Under the pieces are notes generated by a model. That model made no database searches. It worked only from the letters and a program-made list of their open reading frames with translations, and was not told the origin of the DNA. 26,727 bases of DNA from Acanthamoeba castellanii str. Neff (lineage: Eukaryota > Discosea > Longamoebia > Acanthamoebidae), in NCBI RefSeq assembly GCF_000313135.1, contig NW_004457343.1:3933-30659 (forward strand). Direction: 5' to 3'. Shown here in pieces: positions 1-8,784 of this stretch (positions are counted from its first letter, which is position 1; each line of letters begins with the position of its first letter). The position numbers and the translations under genes were made by a program.

Positions 1-103
1 CTCGCGGGCAAGCCGGCGTTAGCGGGATTGCTTTACCCCCTTTCATCAATTATTTTCTGCTTCCACTCTCAACTCAGTGTGCCCGCGAACGAAGTTTTTT
101 GCA

Positions 104-1153
104 ATGGCTTCTCTCTCGTCGACCATCAAGGCCGTCCGCCAGCCGGACCCCCGGTATCAAACCCTGGTCCTCTCGGACATCCCCACCCCCACCCTCTCCG
201 GACCCGACGAGCGCCTCATCCGGGTCCGCGCCGCTGCGCCCTGCCGCCACGAGCTCACCTGGGAGCTCAGCACCGCCGATGCCTACACCGACGCTCCGGA
301 TGACCGCCTCCGTGTTCCGTGCACCGAGTGCGCCGGCGTCGTGGTGGCCTCCGGCGCTACGGATCCGGACAGTGCCCCGTTCAAGCCTGGCGACGAGGTC
401 TTCTTCCGCATCGAGGTTGGCAACGTCGGGTGCCTGCGGGAGCTGACCGTCGCACGCGTCGCCGAGATGGCCCTCAAGCCGAAGCAGCTCAGTTGGGAGG
501 AGGCGGCGGCGACGCCCTTGAGCGCACTGACGGCGTGGCAGGGCCTGTTCACTCACAGCGAAGGCGTGCTGGACGGGAAGGCGACCCGGGGAGACGAGGA
601 GGCGCGCAAGAAGAACGGCAAGGCCCGGGTGCTCATCACGGGGGCCGGCGGGAGCGTCGGCGGGTGGGCGGTCCAGCTCGCCGCGGCGGCCGGCGTGGGC
701 GGCATCGTCGCGCTGTGCGGGCCGTCCAAGGAGGGCTTCGTGCGCGAGCTGGGCGCGACGGAGACGATCGACTACACGAAGCAGAGCATCGCTGACTGGG
801 CAGCCGCGGACCCGGCCGCGCGGGAGTGCGACCTCGTGCTCGACTGCGTCGGCGGCTCGACGCTGGCCGGGTGCTGGGCGGCCGTCAAGGCGGGCGGCGT
901 CCTGCTCACGGTGTCGCCCAAGGCGGGCGACGCCCTGAACCCGCCGCCGGGCGCCCGGCCCGTGGCCAAGAGCGCGTGGTTCCTCGTCAAGGCGCTGGGC
1001 GGCGACCTGACCGAAGTGGCCGCGCTGATGGAGGAGGGCCGGTGCGTGCCGCTCCTGGACAGCGTGTTCGCTTTCGAGGACTACCAGGCAGCGTTTGACA
1101 AGCTGGAGGCGGGGACGACCAAGGGGAAGTGCGTGATTCGGATGCCGGAGTGA
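104..1153 (+). CDS. Zinc-independent MDR oxidoreductase (quinone oxidoreductase-like)
   Basis: Single-exon gene of 349 aa. The N-terminal half is a GroES-like fold, with CAGVVVASG and FKPGDEVF typical of medium-chain dehydrogenases. It is followed by a Rossmann domain whose nucleotide-binding loop reads LITGAGGSVGGWAVQLA (about residues 170-190). VLDCVGG and the C-terminal GTTKGKCVIRM are also typical of the quinone oxidoreductase branch. I do not see the Cys/His set of catalytic-zinc alcohol dehydrogenases, so NADPH-dependent reduction of a quinone or enal is the likely chemistry; the substrate is unknown. The start at 104 is preferred over an in-frame ATG at 77 because MASLSSTIKA aligns with the usual family N-terminus. 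Codons strongly prefer G/C at position 3. A probable cytosolic enzyme; no signal peptide seen. Confidence 0.88.
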   Translation: MASLSSTIKAVRQPDPRYQTLVLSDIPTPTLSGPDERLIRVRAAAPCRHELTWELSTADAYTDAPDDRLRVPCTECAGVVVASGATDPDSAPFKPGDEVFFRIEVGNVGCLRELTVARVAEMALKPKQLSWEEAAATPLSALTAWQGLFTHSEGVLDGKATRGDEEARKKNGKARVLITGAGGSVGGWAVQLAAAAGVGGIVALCGPSKEGFVRELGATETIDYTKQSIADWAAADPAARECDLVLDCVGGSTLAGCWAAVKAGGVLLTVSPKAGDALNPPPGARPVAKSAWFLVKALGGDLTEVAALMEEGRCVPLLDSVFAFEDYQAAFDKLEAGTTKGKCVIRMPE

Positions 1154-2730
1154 AGGCAAGGATGTGTTTGCAGGCTGCGTGATACCCTCTCTACTCTACA
1201 CGTGACTACGGATCAATGAAAAGTTTGTTTCGTCCTTGCGGATGTAGTCCCTCTTGGTCCTGTCGGTGAGAAACTCCTGACTAGCTGTCCAAGATTGAGT
1301 GCTGATTTCTCAAGGGGCTTGTACTGAAGATGCCCCCTTCTTCATGCCATCACAAGGTGAAGGCATGGCCAGGTAAAACCTTAATTCTCCTCCTGGCTCG
1401 CAGGTTCTGCACTCTCCCACCTCTGCATGGTCTTTTTCCTCTTTTGTGGGCAGGAGAGTGCTGTTGTCTCATGCAACTGAATTGCTTGCAAGTGATGCTT
1501 GGAGACAACTCACTCATAGCACTCATGGGTGGCCATGTGGAAGTGGGCTTGTGGATATGATGTTGATGCTGCTGTGAGGTCCTACCTGTTGTTAGCACAT
1601 GCCTGTCTTTGTAGAGTGTTGCTTGCCTTTCATTGACATTGAGCAGGAATGACACTCCAGGTACAGCCAACTAAAGGTGCTTGTCCTACCAACATCAAAG
1701 ACACAGAGTGACCACCAAATTCAAATTAGCAGCAAGGTGTTCCAGCCCTGAAATTCCTTGTGCAGGCTGTGGCCCATGGCCACCCACACAGCCAGGCACA
1801 GTCACTCCTTAGCTTCCTCAAGCTGAGGATTGACTGTGCCTGGGTGAAGAGGGCCAGGTCAAGGGTGTTGGCCATGTTGTGTGCAGACATCCAGACACCA
1901 ATGGTGGTGATAATGTAGGCTAGCATGGTCCAGTAGGGCTGTTGGGTCATGGAATCACCTTGCTGTACTGGGCCTGGAAGGTTTGTTCATGGATTTGATC
2001 TCCTGCTTGTTCCACTCAAAGTCATCTCAGCATCAACCATTGGGTCCTCAGCAGGTCATCTCTGCCCAGGGCAACACTGGGGGCAGCAGCCATAAGCCAG
2101 ACTAAAAATGGAACATTCATTACTGAACTCAGCAAAAAATGGGTATCATCAAGAGCTCTCCATGCCTCCTAAGGGAGGCCCTTCTATTGCATACACATAC
2201 ATGATAGATTGTCCTGCAGTTTCACACTTCAAAAATAGCATGTCTGAAGTACCTCCTTCAGGAGCTTCAACAGCTCCTTGTTGGTGGCCATGGCTGATGG
2301 CAGGGTGACTTGCATTTAAACTCACAAACAAAATCACTTTTCATAATGACTGGACTTCTCATTTCAAATGAAAACAAGTTCTTGGTTTGCCATAGACAAG
2401 GCCATGCCACTTATGGGGGTTATTGACAACAGTTGATATGTGCCCATGGTGACCATCATTGCCACAGCTACAGTTGTCAATTACTGCAAACTGGTAATCA
2501 CTATATATCATATACCTGCATTCATTACCTCTCTGCACACAATACACAAACATCTCTCTACACATCATTCTACTGTCTTCCCTCTCTACCCCAATTCAAC
2601 ACCAGCCAGCTCTCCTACCCCCTGTGTCACTTGGTCATTTTGGGTTTCAGCTTCCCAAACAAAAATTTACAACAATATTGTCATTGATTTCGTGTTTGTT
2701 AATTGTTTTACTGATTGATCCATTGCAGAG
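1154..2730. other. Gene-free interval with a CpG-null core (possible decayed methylated element)
   Basis: No credible coding frame is visible here on either strand; the open stretches are short (at most 106 codons) and unlike known families. From about 1265 to 2690 I count a single CpG (at about 1398), and none from 1400 to 2690, while TG and CA are abundant. Flanking genes have a CpG every few bases. The pattern is what deamination of methylated CpG leaves behind. The minus strand between 1726 and 2340 has short open stretches that could be remnants of a coding element, but I cannot name it. The right end (about 2640-2730) is pyrimidine- and A/T-rich and ends in TTGCAG just before the clathrin light chain ATG, so it may include a 5' UTR intron acceptor. 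Confidence 0.7.
1792..1843. repeat. Long inverted repeat / hairpin (24-bp arms, 4-nt loop)
   Basis: Arms 1792-1815 and 1820-1843 are complementary over 24 positions with one true mismatch and one G:T-type mismatch, separated by the loop CCTC. The outer 13 bp (CCAGGCACAGTCA / TGACTGTGCCTGG) pair perfectly. It lies inside the CpG-null interval. It could be a palindromic part of a mobile element, a small-RNA precursor or a cruciform site. The sequence alone does not decide. Confidence 0.7.
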
Positions 2731-3586
2731 ATGGCGGATACCTTTGAGTTTGATGACGGCGTGGGAAGCGTGGACTCGGCCGTGGACCCCTTTGCCGATT
2801 ACCAGCAGCCCTCGAGCGGCTTCGGCTTTGTCGATGACGAGCCCCCCGCCCCCTCTTCATCATCATCGGATCGCGTAGCCTCGTTCGACGAACAGGTCGC
2901 CCCCGCGTCCCCGCAGCAGCCGTCGCAGCAGCAGAGCGGTTCGTCGGGCAGCGTCGCTACGACCCAGCAGCAGCAGCAGCTGGAGGATGAGAACTCGCCC
3001 CTGCGGGTCTACCAGCGCGAGCAGCAGCAGAAGCTCGCCGAGCGCGAGAAAAAGTCGAGGGAGGAGCACGACAAGGTGCGCGCTGCCGCCAGGGCCGAGA
3101 TCGACAAGTTCTACGAGGAGAGGCGCCAGAAGCGCGACAAAGCCATCAAGGACAACCGGTACGTCGTGAATACCCCCCCCCACACACGAGCCTTCTTTTC
3201 TTGCCCCCTTGGGGGGCGTGTAGCGAGCCGCCATTGCCCCCCCAACGTGGTGCCGTGGGCTGAAAATGCAACGACGACGTCGATGGGGGGGGGCGGACAC
3301 CAGGGCGGCGCAGGCGGAGACGAAGAAGGACGAGAGCGGAGCGGGCGCTTCGGGCTGGGCGCGTGCCGTGGCCCTCGTCGACCTCAACGCCGGCAAGACC
3401 GAAGGAAAGGTGCGTTGTTCGCCCCCTCACCCTCATCCCCTTTGCAGATGCAGGAGCTCACTCCCTGCGTTGACCACCTCACGTGCGTGCGTGCGGGTTC
3501 GTCGTCGGGCTGAGCAGGACGTGTCCCGCATGAGGAAGATCCTGCTGGAGGCCAAGCACGGCGCGCTGCCCCTCAAATCCCACTAA
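2731..3586 (+). CDS. clc: Clathrin light chain
   Basis: Three exons: 2731-3158, 3304-3409 and 3518-3586, giving 200 aa. The N-terminus is acidic and disordered (MADTFEFDDGVG, DPFADYQQP), followed by a Ser/Gln-rich linker. A charged helix runs from about residue 90 (SPLRVYQREQQQKLAEREKK) to IKDNR, matching the heavy-chain-binding coiled coil of light chains. The C-terminal part has a WARAVALVDLN motif equivalent to the WEKVAQLCDFN region and ends with DVSRMRKILLEAKH, equivalent to DVSRLRSVLMSLK in animals. It stabilises clathrin trimers on coated vesicles and the contractile vacuole. Donors are GTACGT and GTGCGT. The light chain is short but complete. The 145-nt first intron is rich in C and G runs. 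Confidence 0.9.
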
Positions 3587-3617
3587 ACCAGCCACGGCCA
3601 CGGCGGCGGCGGCCCAT

Positions 3618-3640
3618 CTTCTTCTTCTTCTTCTTCTTCG
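3618..3640. repeat. (TTC)n microsatellite in the convergent 3' region
   Basis: A run of about eight CTT/TTC triplets lies just downstream of the clathrin light chain stop, between two convergent genes (stops at 3586 on + and 3802 on -). It is probably 3' UTR sequence. No clear function. Confidence 0.6.
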
Positions 3641-3801
3641 AGGAGAAAGAGTACCTGGGATGCCCACACGTTTTATTCGTTCTGCAGCAGCACCCGTGTT
3701 CATAACAATAACGAGACTGGTTGACACTGCTCCGAGTCTGCGTGTTGTGTTCTGTCAGAGATGTTACGTCGTCGTGGCGGCGGCGGCGGCGTGGTTTCTC
3801 A

Positions 3802-4161
3802 TCAGCCGAAGGGGGGTCCACCGCCGAAACCGCCGCCAGCGCCGAAGGGTGTGGTGGTGGAGGTGGGCAGGTGGCGCGGCTGGAGATCGCGAGGGGGGTG
3901 CGGGTTGAGCGGGTCGAGGCCGCCGCGTGGTGGGACCGGCCCGAACGGAGACTCGGGGCCGAGCGGAGGCGGCGCCGGCCGCGGCACGAACTCCTGGTCG
4001 GGCTCGGGCTCGCCAAAGACCGGGGGCGCAGGTCCCACCGGCGGGTGCAGCAGCGGACCTGTTGGCACGGGCGGCGGCCACAGCGCTGAGGGCTCGCCCA
4101 GGGGCGGCGGCTCCTTGTCCTTCTCGAAGTCGCTCGGCGGTTGGCGGTGCGGTTCTGCCAT
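3802..4161 (-). CDS. Proline-rich hypothetical protein
   Basis: Single-exon frame of 119 aa starting MAEPHRQPPSDFEKDKEPPP. About a third of the residues are proline, with repeated PFGP, EPEPD and PPLGP patterns, and a Gly/Phe tail ending GGGPPFG. Third codon positions are mostly G or C in this frame (GAG, GAC, AAG, TTC), matching the genuine genes nearby. This supports it over the overlapping plus-strand glycine-rich frame. I do not recognise the protein. The PFGP...LDPLNP...PP stretch vaguely recalls the C-terminal tail of proteasome inhibitor PI31, but the N-terminal FP-binding domain and a terminal HbYX motif are absent, so I make no functional call. Likely disordered. Confidence 0.45.
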   Translation of the reverse strand: MAEPHRQPPSDFEKDKEPPPLGEPSALWPPPVPTGPLLHPPVGPAPPVFGEPEPDQEFVPRPAPPPLGPESPFGPVPPRGGLDPLNPHPPRDLQPRHLPTSTTTPFGAGGGFGGGPPFG

Positions 4162-4392
4162 CAGGGATGGGTGGGCCTACGGCTCTCTTTTGCTATCGTA
4201 ACTGCCTCACTACACTTGGCTCGTGTCACGTACTGCCGCCCGCTGGCCGGCTTGGGTGGCTGGATCTGGGCGAGAATTCCAGGCACCCACCCCATAAATC
4301 CGTGGACAACACCACTACGGAACACTACGGCAACAAATCGGTGGATGAACGACTGTGGACAGAGGACGGGAGCGTGTGTGTTGTGTGTGGTC
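4162..4392. other. Intergenic spacer between two minus-strand genes
   Basis: This holds the 3' end region of the adenosine-specific kinase gene and presumably the promoter of the proline-rich ORF. It has a mixed composition with less GC than the genes. No recognisable element is seen. Confidence 0.4.
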
Positions 4393-5229
4393 TCACTTCT
4401 TGTGGCCGATGGCGCGTAGAAAGGCGCGGCGCTCCTGCTGCTTGCTCTCGTCCTCCACTCCCAGCGGGGAGTAGCCGTCTATGACCTGTGCAAGCAGCAG
4501 AAGTGGTGGTGAGACCTCTTCAAACCAAAATAACGAACACGTTGGGGGAGGGGAGGGGTGAAACGCACCCCGAGCACTCCTTTGCCCTGCGCGCTGCGGG
4601 CGAGGACGATCTGGCACGGGTTGGCGGTGGCGCAATGGATGGTGACCACCTCCTGCACCGCTTGAATCCGCTTCAGGACGTTGATGGGGTACTGGATCGC
4701 TCACGACGGAAGAGCGCCTGTTGGGTCAGCATGACGGTACACACGGAGGGACCACCAAGCATTGCGTGTGTGTGCGCGGAGGTGCGTACCGCATTTCTCA
4801 TGAAGATGATGAAGCTGTGCCCGGCCCCGATCGCCAACGCTGCCAGGCGGTCAGCACAAAGCTACGACTCACACCCGCGCAGAAAGAAGACCAACAGAGC
4901 CCAGAGCTGCGCACCGTTGACCTTGGCCAGCTGCACGAGCTCCTCGCTGTTGCCGTCCCACCGCACCAGCCGATCGCCCGACGCCTCGCAGAACTGGGCA
5001 CTCACCCCAGTCACACGCATGCACACCGCTGAAGAGAACGCGGCGAGAGGAGGGCGGCGCGTACGGCGAGGCCGAACTCGATGGAGGGAGAGCTGGTGGT
5101 GAGGGCCTCGTAGACATCCTCTACGGTCTTGATGAAGTGGGAGGTGCCGAAGATGAAATTCATGTCATCGGGCTTCTGCACTGACACCAAATCGAGCGTG
5201 AGCTGTGAGGGAGCACCTGTGTCCGCCAT
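4393..5229 (-). CDS. Adenosine-specific kinase family protein (COG1839 / PF04008)
   Basis: Five exons read on the minus strand: 5229-5065, 4993-4915, 4839-4790, 4691-4569 and 4485-4393, giving 169 aa, close to the roughly 160 aa of archaeal and bacterial members. Family signatures in order: [85 protein letters not shown] and [17 protein letters not shown]. Every splice joins two conserved blocks in frame, which supports the exon model. The family is known from structures with bound adenosine in archaea; its physiological role is poorly established. Introns of 71-98 nt with GTACGC or GTGCGC/T donors show it is a resident nuclear gene rather than contamination. A transfer from prokaryotes is likely. 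It is transcribed away from the tRNA-Gln and PRPF39. Confidence 0.9.
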
Positions 5230-5439
5230 TGCCCGTGCTCTAGAGTGGTTCCTGGCTTGCTTGCCCTCTGGGCGTGCCTCCGGCCCAGGGCCAGGTGGGG
5301 CAGCACTTGAGCACCTTGCCCGAAAAACCGCGGACAATCCACGCGTTTCTCACGTGACACCTCACGAGTCTCGAAGACAGGGAAGACAGGCGCCCCAGAC
5401 CTGCCCTATTACGGTCGAGAACTGGCAGCGCTTAATCCA

Positions 5440-5511
5440 AGCTCCATGGTGTAGTTGGCAGCATGCGTGATTTTGGTTCACGTGACCCGAGTTCGATTCT
5501 CGGTGGGGCTA
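5440..5511 (+). tRNA. tRNA-Gln (anticodon UUG)
   Basis: A 72-nt cloverleaf can be drawn by hand. The acceptor arm AGCTCCA pairs with TGGGGCT (one G:T). The D arm is GTGT/GCAT. The anticodon stem CGTGA/TCACG is perfect, with loop TTTTGGT giving anticodon TTG. The T arm CCGAG/CTCGG carries loop TTCGATT, and the discriminator is A. TGGTGTAGTTGG serves as A box and AGTTCGATTCT as B box. There is no intron and no encoded CCA. A TTTTT run at 5518-5522 is a suitable RNA polymerase III terminator. The first pair is A:U rather than the more usual G:C. Confidence 0.92.
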
Positions 5512-5517
5512 AAACTG

Positions 5518-5522
5518 TTTTT
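5518..5522 (+). terminator. RNA polymerase III T-run terminator
   Basis: Five T residues lie 6 nt past the tRNA discriminator base, the standard pol III stop on the coding strand. Confidence 0.75.
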
Positions 5523-5587
5523 GTTGTAATTTGTCCAGAGCCCGAGTGCTTTTCTTCTTGTCTTGTGATTTTTTGGCATTTTAGCAG

Positions 5588-7192
5588 ATGGAGAGCCAAG
5601 GAGCCGCTGATGGCCATCTTATGGATGAAGTTGCGGCTGTCGCGCCTGCAGAAGTGGTGAGTGATCCCCCTGTGCCGCAGCAGACCGAAGATGAAAAGTA
5701 CTGGGCCGCTGTGCGCGAGAATCCGGCCGATTTCTCGTCATGGACGTACCTGTTGCAGCTCGTGGATCACAAGGTACCCTCAATTCCTGCATGCGTCCAG
5801 ATGATCGATCCCGCCCTTCTAAACGGCATGGCAGGCCGACATCAGCAGCATTCGCGAAGCGTACGATGGCTTCCTGGCCGAGTTCCCTCTTTGCTATGTC
5901 TACTGGAAGCGCTATGCCGATCATGAGGCGGCAGCAGGGTCCGCCCAGGACAAGGTGTCGGAAGTCTACCAGCGCTCGTTGGAGGCGTTCCCCTACAGCG
6001 TCGATCTGTGGACCTACTACTGCACCTATCTTGCCGAGAGGCTGGCCGATCCCACCCTTGTTCGAAGGTTTGCATTCCCTCTCGCCAAAATCTTGCTCGA
6101 GCTTTCTCTTTTCTATTCATGCATGCACTCGATTCCATTTTCAAAATTTCCTTCATTTCGTGGTTTTGCTGATCGGCTTGTTGGTACCCAAGTCGATAGA
6201 TGTGTGTGTGAATTAACCTAGGCGCGCTAAATTGCCAATGAAGAGGCCTGTGAAGGTAACGAGGTTCGATTTATTGCATTTTTGGCATTCGTCTCATGTA
6301 TTTCATGCATTCGATTACGCTTTTGCCTATCTCCAGACCCTATTCATCATGATTACTCTTTCGTCTCTGCCCGCTCCAGCTCACCGTGTCTCTTCCCGCG
6401 CCGCGCACAGCGTGTTCGAGCGAGCGGTCGAGAAGGTGGGCACCGACTACCTGGCCCAGAGCCTGTGGGACAAGTACCTCGACTACGAGCTCGCACAGAA
6501 GGACTTTGCCAACGTCACGCGGCTCTACTCGCGGGTGCTCGCCGTGCCCCTGGACGCGCTCGCCAAGTACTTGGAACGGTACGCCAACAAGATGCGTGAC
6601 GTCAGCATCATTACACGACCACCACCATCTGCAATCCCGCGTCTGACCAGCTAACATTGAATGGTGAATGGTGGTCTCTACACTTTTCTGGTGCAGATGG
6701 AGGGTCTACGCGAGCGCCTACCCGGTGAGCGACATCCTCCCGGCCGAGGAGCTGGAGCAGCTGGCGGTGGAGGAGACTGAAGAAGCCAAGCGAGCGAAGG
6801 CCATCGCCTCGCGAGAGGAGGTGTACCAGGCCACGCTGCAGGAGCTGGCCAAGATTCAGCCGTTCGAGAACGTGGTACGCTTTCTTGCGCAGTCGCAGTG
6901 TATGTATGTCGCGTGTGTCGTGCCGTGTGTCGTGTGCGGTTGATCCTGACCTGCACCACGTTCTGTCGCGACTAGATCCGGGAGAGGCCCTACTTCCACG
7001 TGAAGCCCGTCTCCGAGGAGCTGCTCGACACATGGCACCGATACCTCACCTTCCAAGAGGCCGAAGGCAACGCCGCCCGGACCGTCAAACTCTACGAGCG
7101 CTGCCTGGTGCCCTGCGTACGCCCGACTCTGGAGCTCAGCGAGTCCTTCAGCGAAACGCACTTCTGAAAAAACTGATTGACCGACTGTGTCG

Positions 7193-7229
<37 letters not shown>

Positions 7230-8544
7230 GTAACTACGTTATCTACTGGCGGAGGTATGCGCGATTCGTGGAGGAGGCGCTGGGCGCCGAGGAGGCTGTC
7301 CGCGTGTGGGAGCGGGCCACCGGTAAGCTCCTCAAGCGCCGACCAGAGCCCTTCCTCGACTTTGCGCTCTTCCGGGAGGCGCACGGCCAGGTCGACGAGG
7401 CGCGCGAGCTCTTCAAGCACGTCCTCGGTTTCGGTAATAGCCCACCTCGACCCGCCGACACACACACCACACACACAACTAAAGTTGTTACGGTGTATCT
7501 GGATATCCAGCTCCCGGCCACGCGGAAGCGACGCTCAGGTATGCGCAGCTGGAGCAGAGGCAGCAGAACTTTGACGGCGTGAACAGCATTCTCGAGGCGG
7601 CGACGGAGAGCCCCACATCGGAGGCGGTCGGCGCCTTCCTGGCCATGCACCACGCGCGCATCGTCGACCGCGCCGCACACGACGCCGCCAAGGCGCGCGG
7701 CATCTACGACCGCGCCCTGGAGCGCTACCCGAGCAACAAGAACCTGTGGCTCGCCGCCATCGATTTTGAGCTCGACCAGAGCGGACGACGTATTTCGGAG
7801 GCGGAGGAGGCCAGCGACGCGGTGCGATTTGCGCGGGTCGTCGCCCTCTACCAGCGAGCAACCGGCGACGCCTCGCTCCTGCCGGAGGATGACAAGCTGG
7901 AGCTGTGGCAGAACTACCTCGAGACCGTGCACGCGTTCGCCCCTCGCGTCGACATGTACGCGCTCCTCCTCCTCGAACCTGTCTTCTGGCCGATTTTGTT
8001 TGTCGCTCACGTTTTAATGGTTGTGGCTTGTTGTTTGCGTTAGTGTGCGCGAGGCGTCGAGCGCGTTCTTCAAGGCGTTCCCGTCGGGCAGGGTCAAGAG
8101 CAAGAAGAGGAGGCACGACGAGGAGGCCGACGCCAGCGCACACAAGAAGCTGTCGCGTCCCGCCGCCGTTCTTCCGTCGCCAGTCGGACCCGTGCCCACC
8201 CCTGCTGTTGCCGCACCTTACGTACGCCCTGCTTTTTTCAGTTTCGCTTTCGCTTCCAGTTCATTTCCGTGAGCAATGTGGTCGATGCTGTGAGATGGTT
8301 GTGGCTCATCAAATGTCGTGTGTGTGTGTGTGTGTGTGTGGTGCGTGAGCTTTAGGGCCAGGGCATGGGCTACGGCATGGGCGCGTACGGAGCGCCGGCA
8401 GCTGCGGGCGGCTACGGCGGCTATGGCGCGTACCCGCAGGCGGGTGGCTACGGTGCCTGGCCCCAACAGCCCCAGGCCGGCTACGCGGCAGCGGCACCGC
8501 AGCAGCAGCAGCAGGCCTATCCCGGCTACTCGGGCTACTACTGA
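5588..8544 (+). CDS. PRPF39: Pre-mRNA-processing factor 39 (U1 snRNP HAT-repeat protein)
   Basis: Nine exons: 5588-5773, 5835-6067, 6411-6578, 6697-6874, 6976-7116, 7229-7433, 7511-7955, 8044-8221 and 8356-8544, giving 640 aa. HAT repeats carry the expected motifs: PADFSSWTYLLQLV, REAYDGFLAEFPLCYVYWKRYA, VYQRSLEAFPYSVDLWTYY, SVFERAVEKVGTDY, IRERPYFHVKPVSEE and IYDRALERYPSNKNLWLAAI. These follow animal PRPF39 in order. The protein bridges U1 snRNP components and affects 5' splice-site choice. The C-terminus after a KSKKRRHDEE basic patch is a Gly/Tyr/Ala/Gln-rich tail (exon 9) ending GYSGYY. Introns are 61-343 nt; the second is the longest, and introns 5 and 8 contain GT repeats. The first exon starts 76 nt after the tRNA gene. 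Confidence 0.92.
7195..7225. repeat. (GT)n tract at the 3' end of PRPF39 intron 5
   Basis: About 15 GT units abut the CAG acceptor at 7226-7228 in place of a pyrimidine tract. Confidence 0.85.
8318..8340. repeat. (GT)n tract in PRPF39 intron 8
   Basis: A run of about 11 GT units lies in the last intron, 15 nt upstream of the TAG acceptor at 8353-8355. Confidence 0.8.
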
Positions 8545-8784
8545 CGCTCCGTGCCGTCACGCTCTGCAAAGCACAACACAACAAGTAGACAAGATTTATT
8601 TGTCCTGTTTTTTTATTTATTTTCTGATTGCGCACAAAAGCTGCAGCCAGCGGGCGAAGAGGTGGCTGCTTCTTCCGCACAACGACGGACCGAAAGGGTG
8701 GCGTAGACTTCTCGCTCTTCGCCTCCGTTCTTCTCTCCATCATCTGTCTGGAATCACGGGTATTGTCATAGACAATTTGTGAAG
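8545..8784. other. Intergenic spacer, PRPF39 to V-ATPase subunit D
   Basis: Same-strand spacer of 240 nt holding the PRPF39 3' UTR and the promoter of the next gene. A T-rich patch lies at about 8597-8625. No other element is recognised. Confidence 0.4.

Noticed and set aside
74..1159. 361-codon frame antisense to the oxidoreductase
   Set aside because: It mirrors the real gene exactly, is Arg/Gly/Ala-rich with no family motif, and arises from the strong G/C third-position bias.
1726..1950. 74-codon minus-strand frame in the CpG-null interval as a gene
   Set aside because: Short, isolated, no recognisable homology, and it spans the hairpin; more likely a relic or chance frame.
3761..4201. 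146-codon plus-strand glycine-rich frame
   Set aside because: Overlaps the minus-strand proline-rich frame, which has better third-position G/C usage. The plus frame looks like its complement. It cannot be fully excluded.
6222..6255. Mini-exon inside PRPF39 intron 2
   Set aside because: It has splice-like ends, but inclusion breaks the phase to exon 3, while direct joining gives LVRSVFERAVEK, matching the family.
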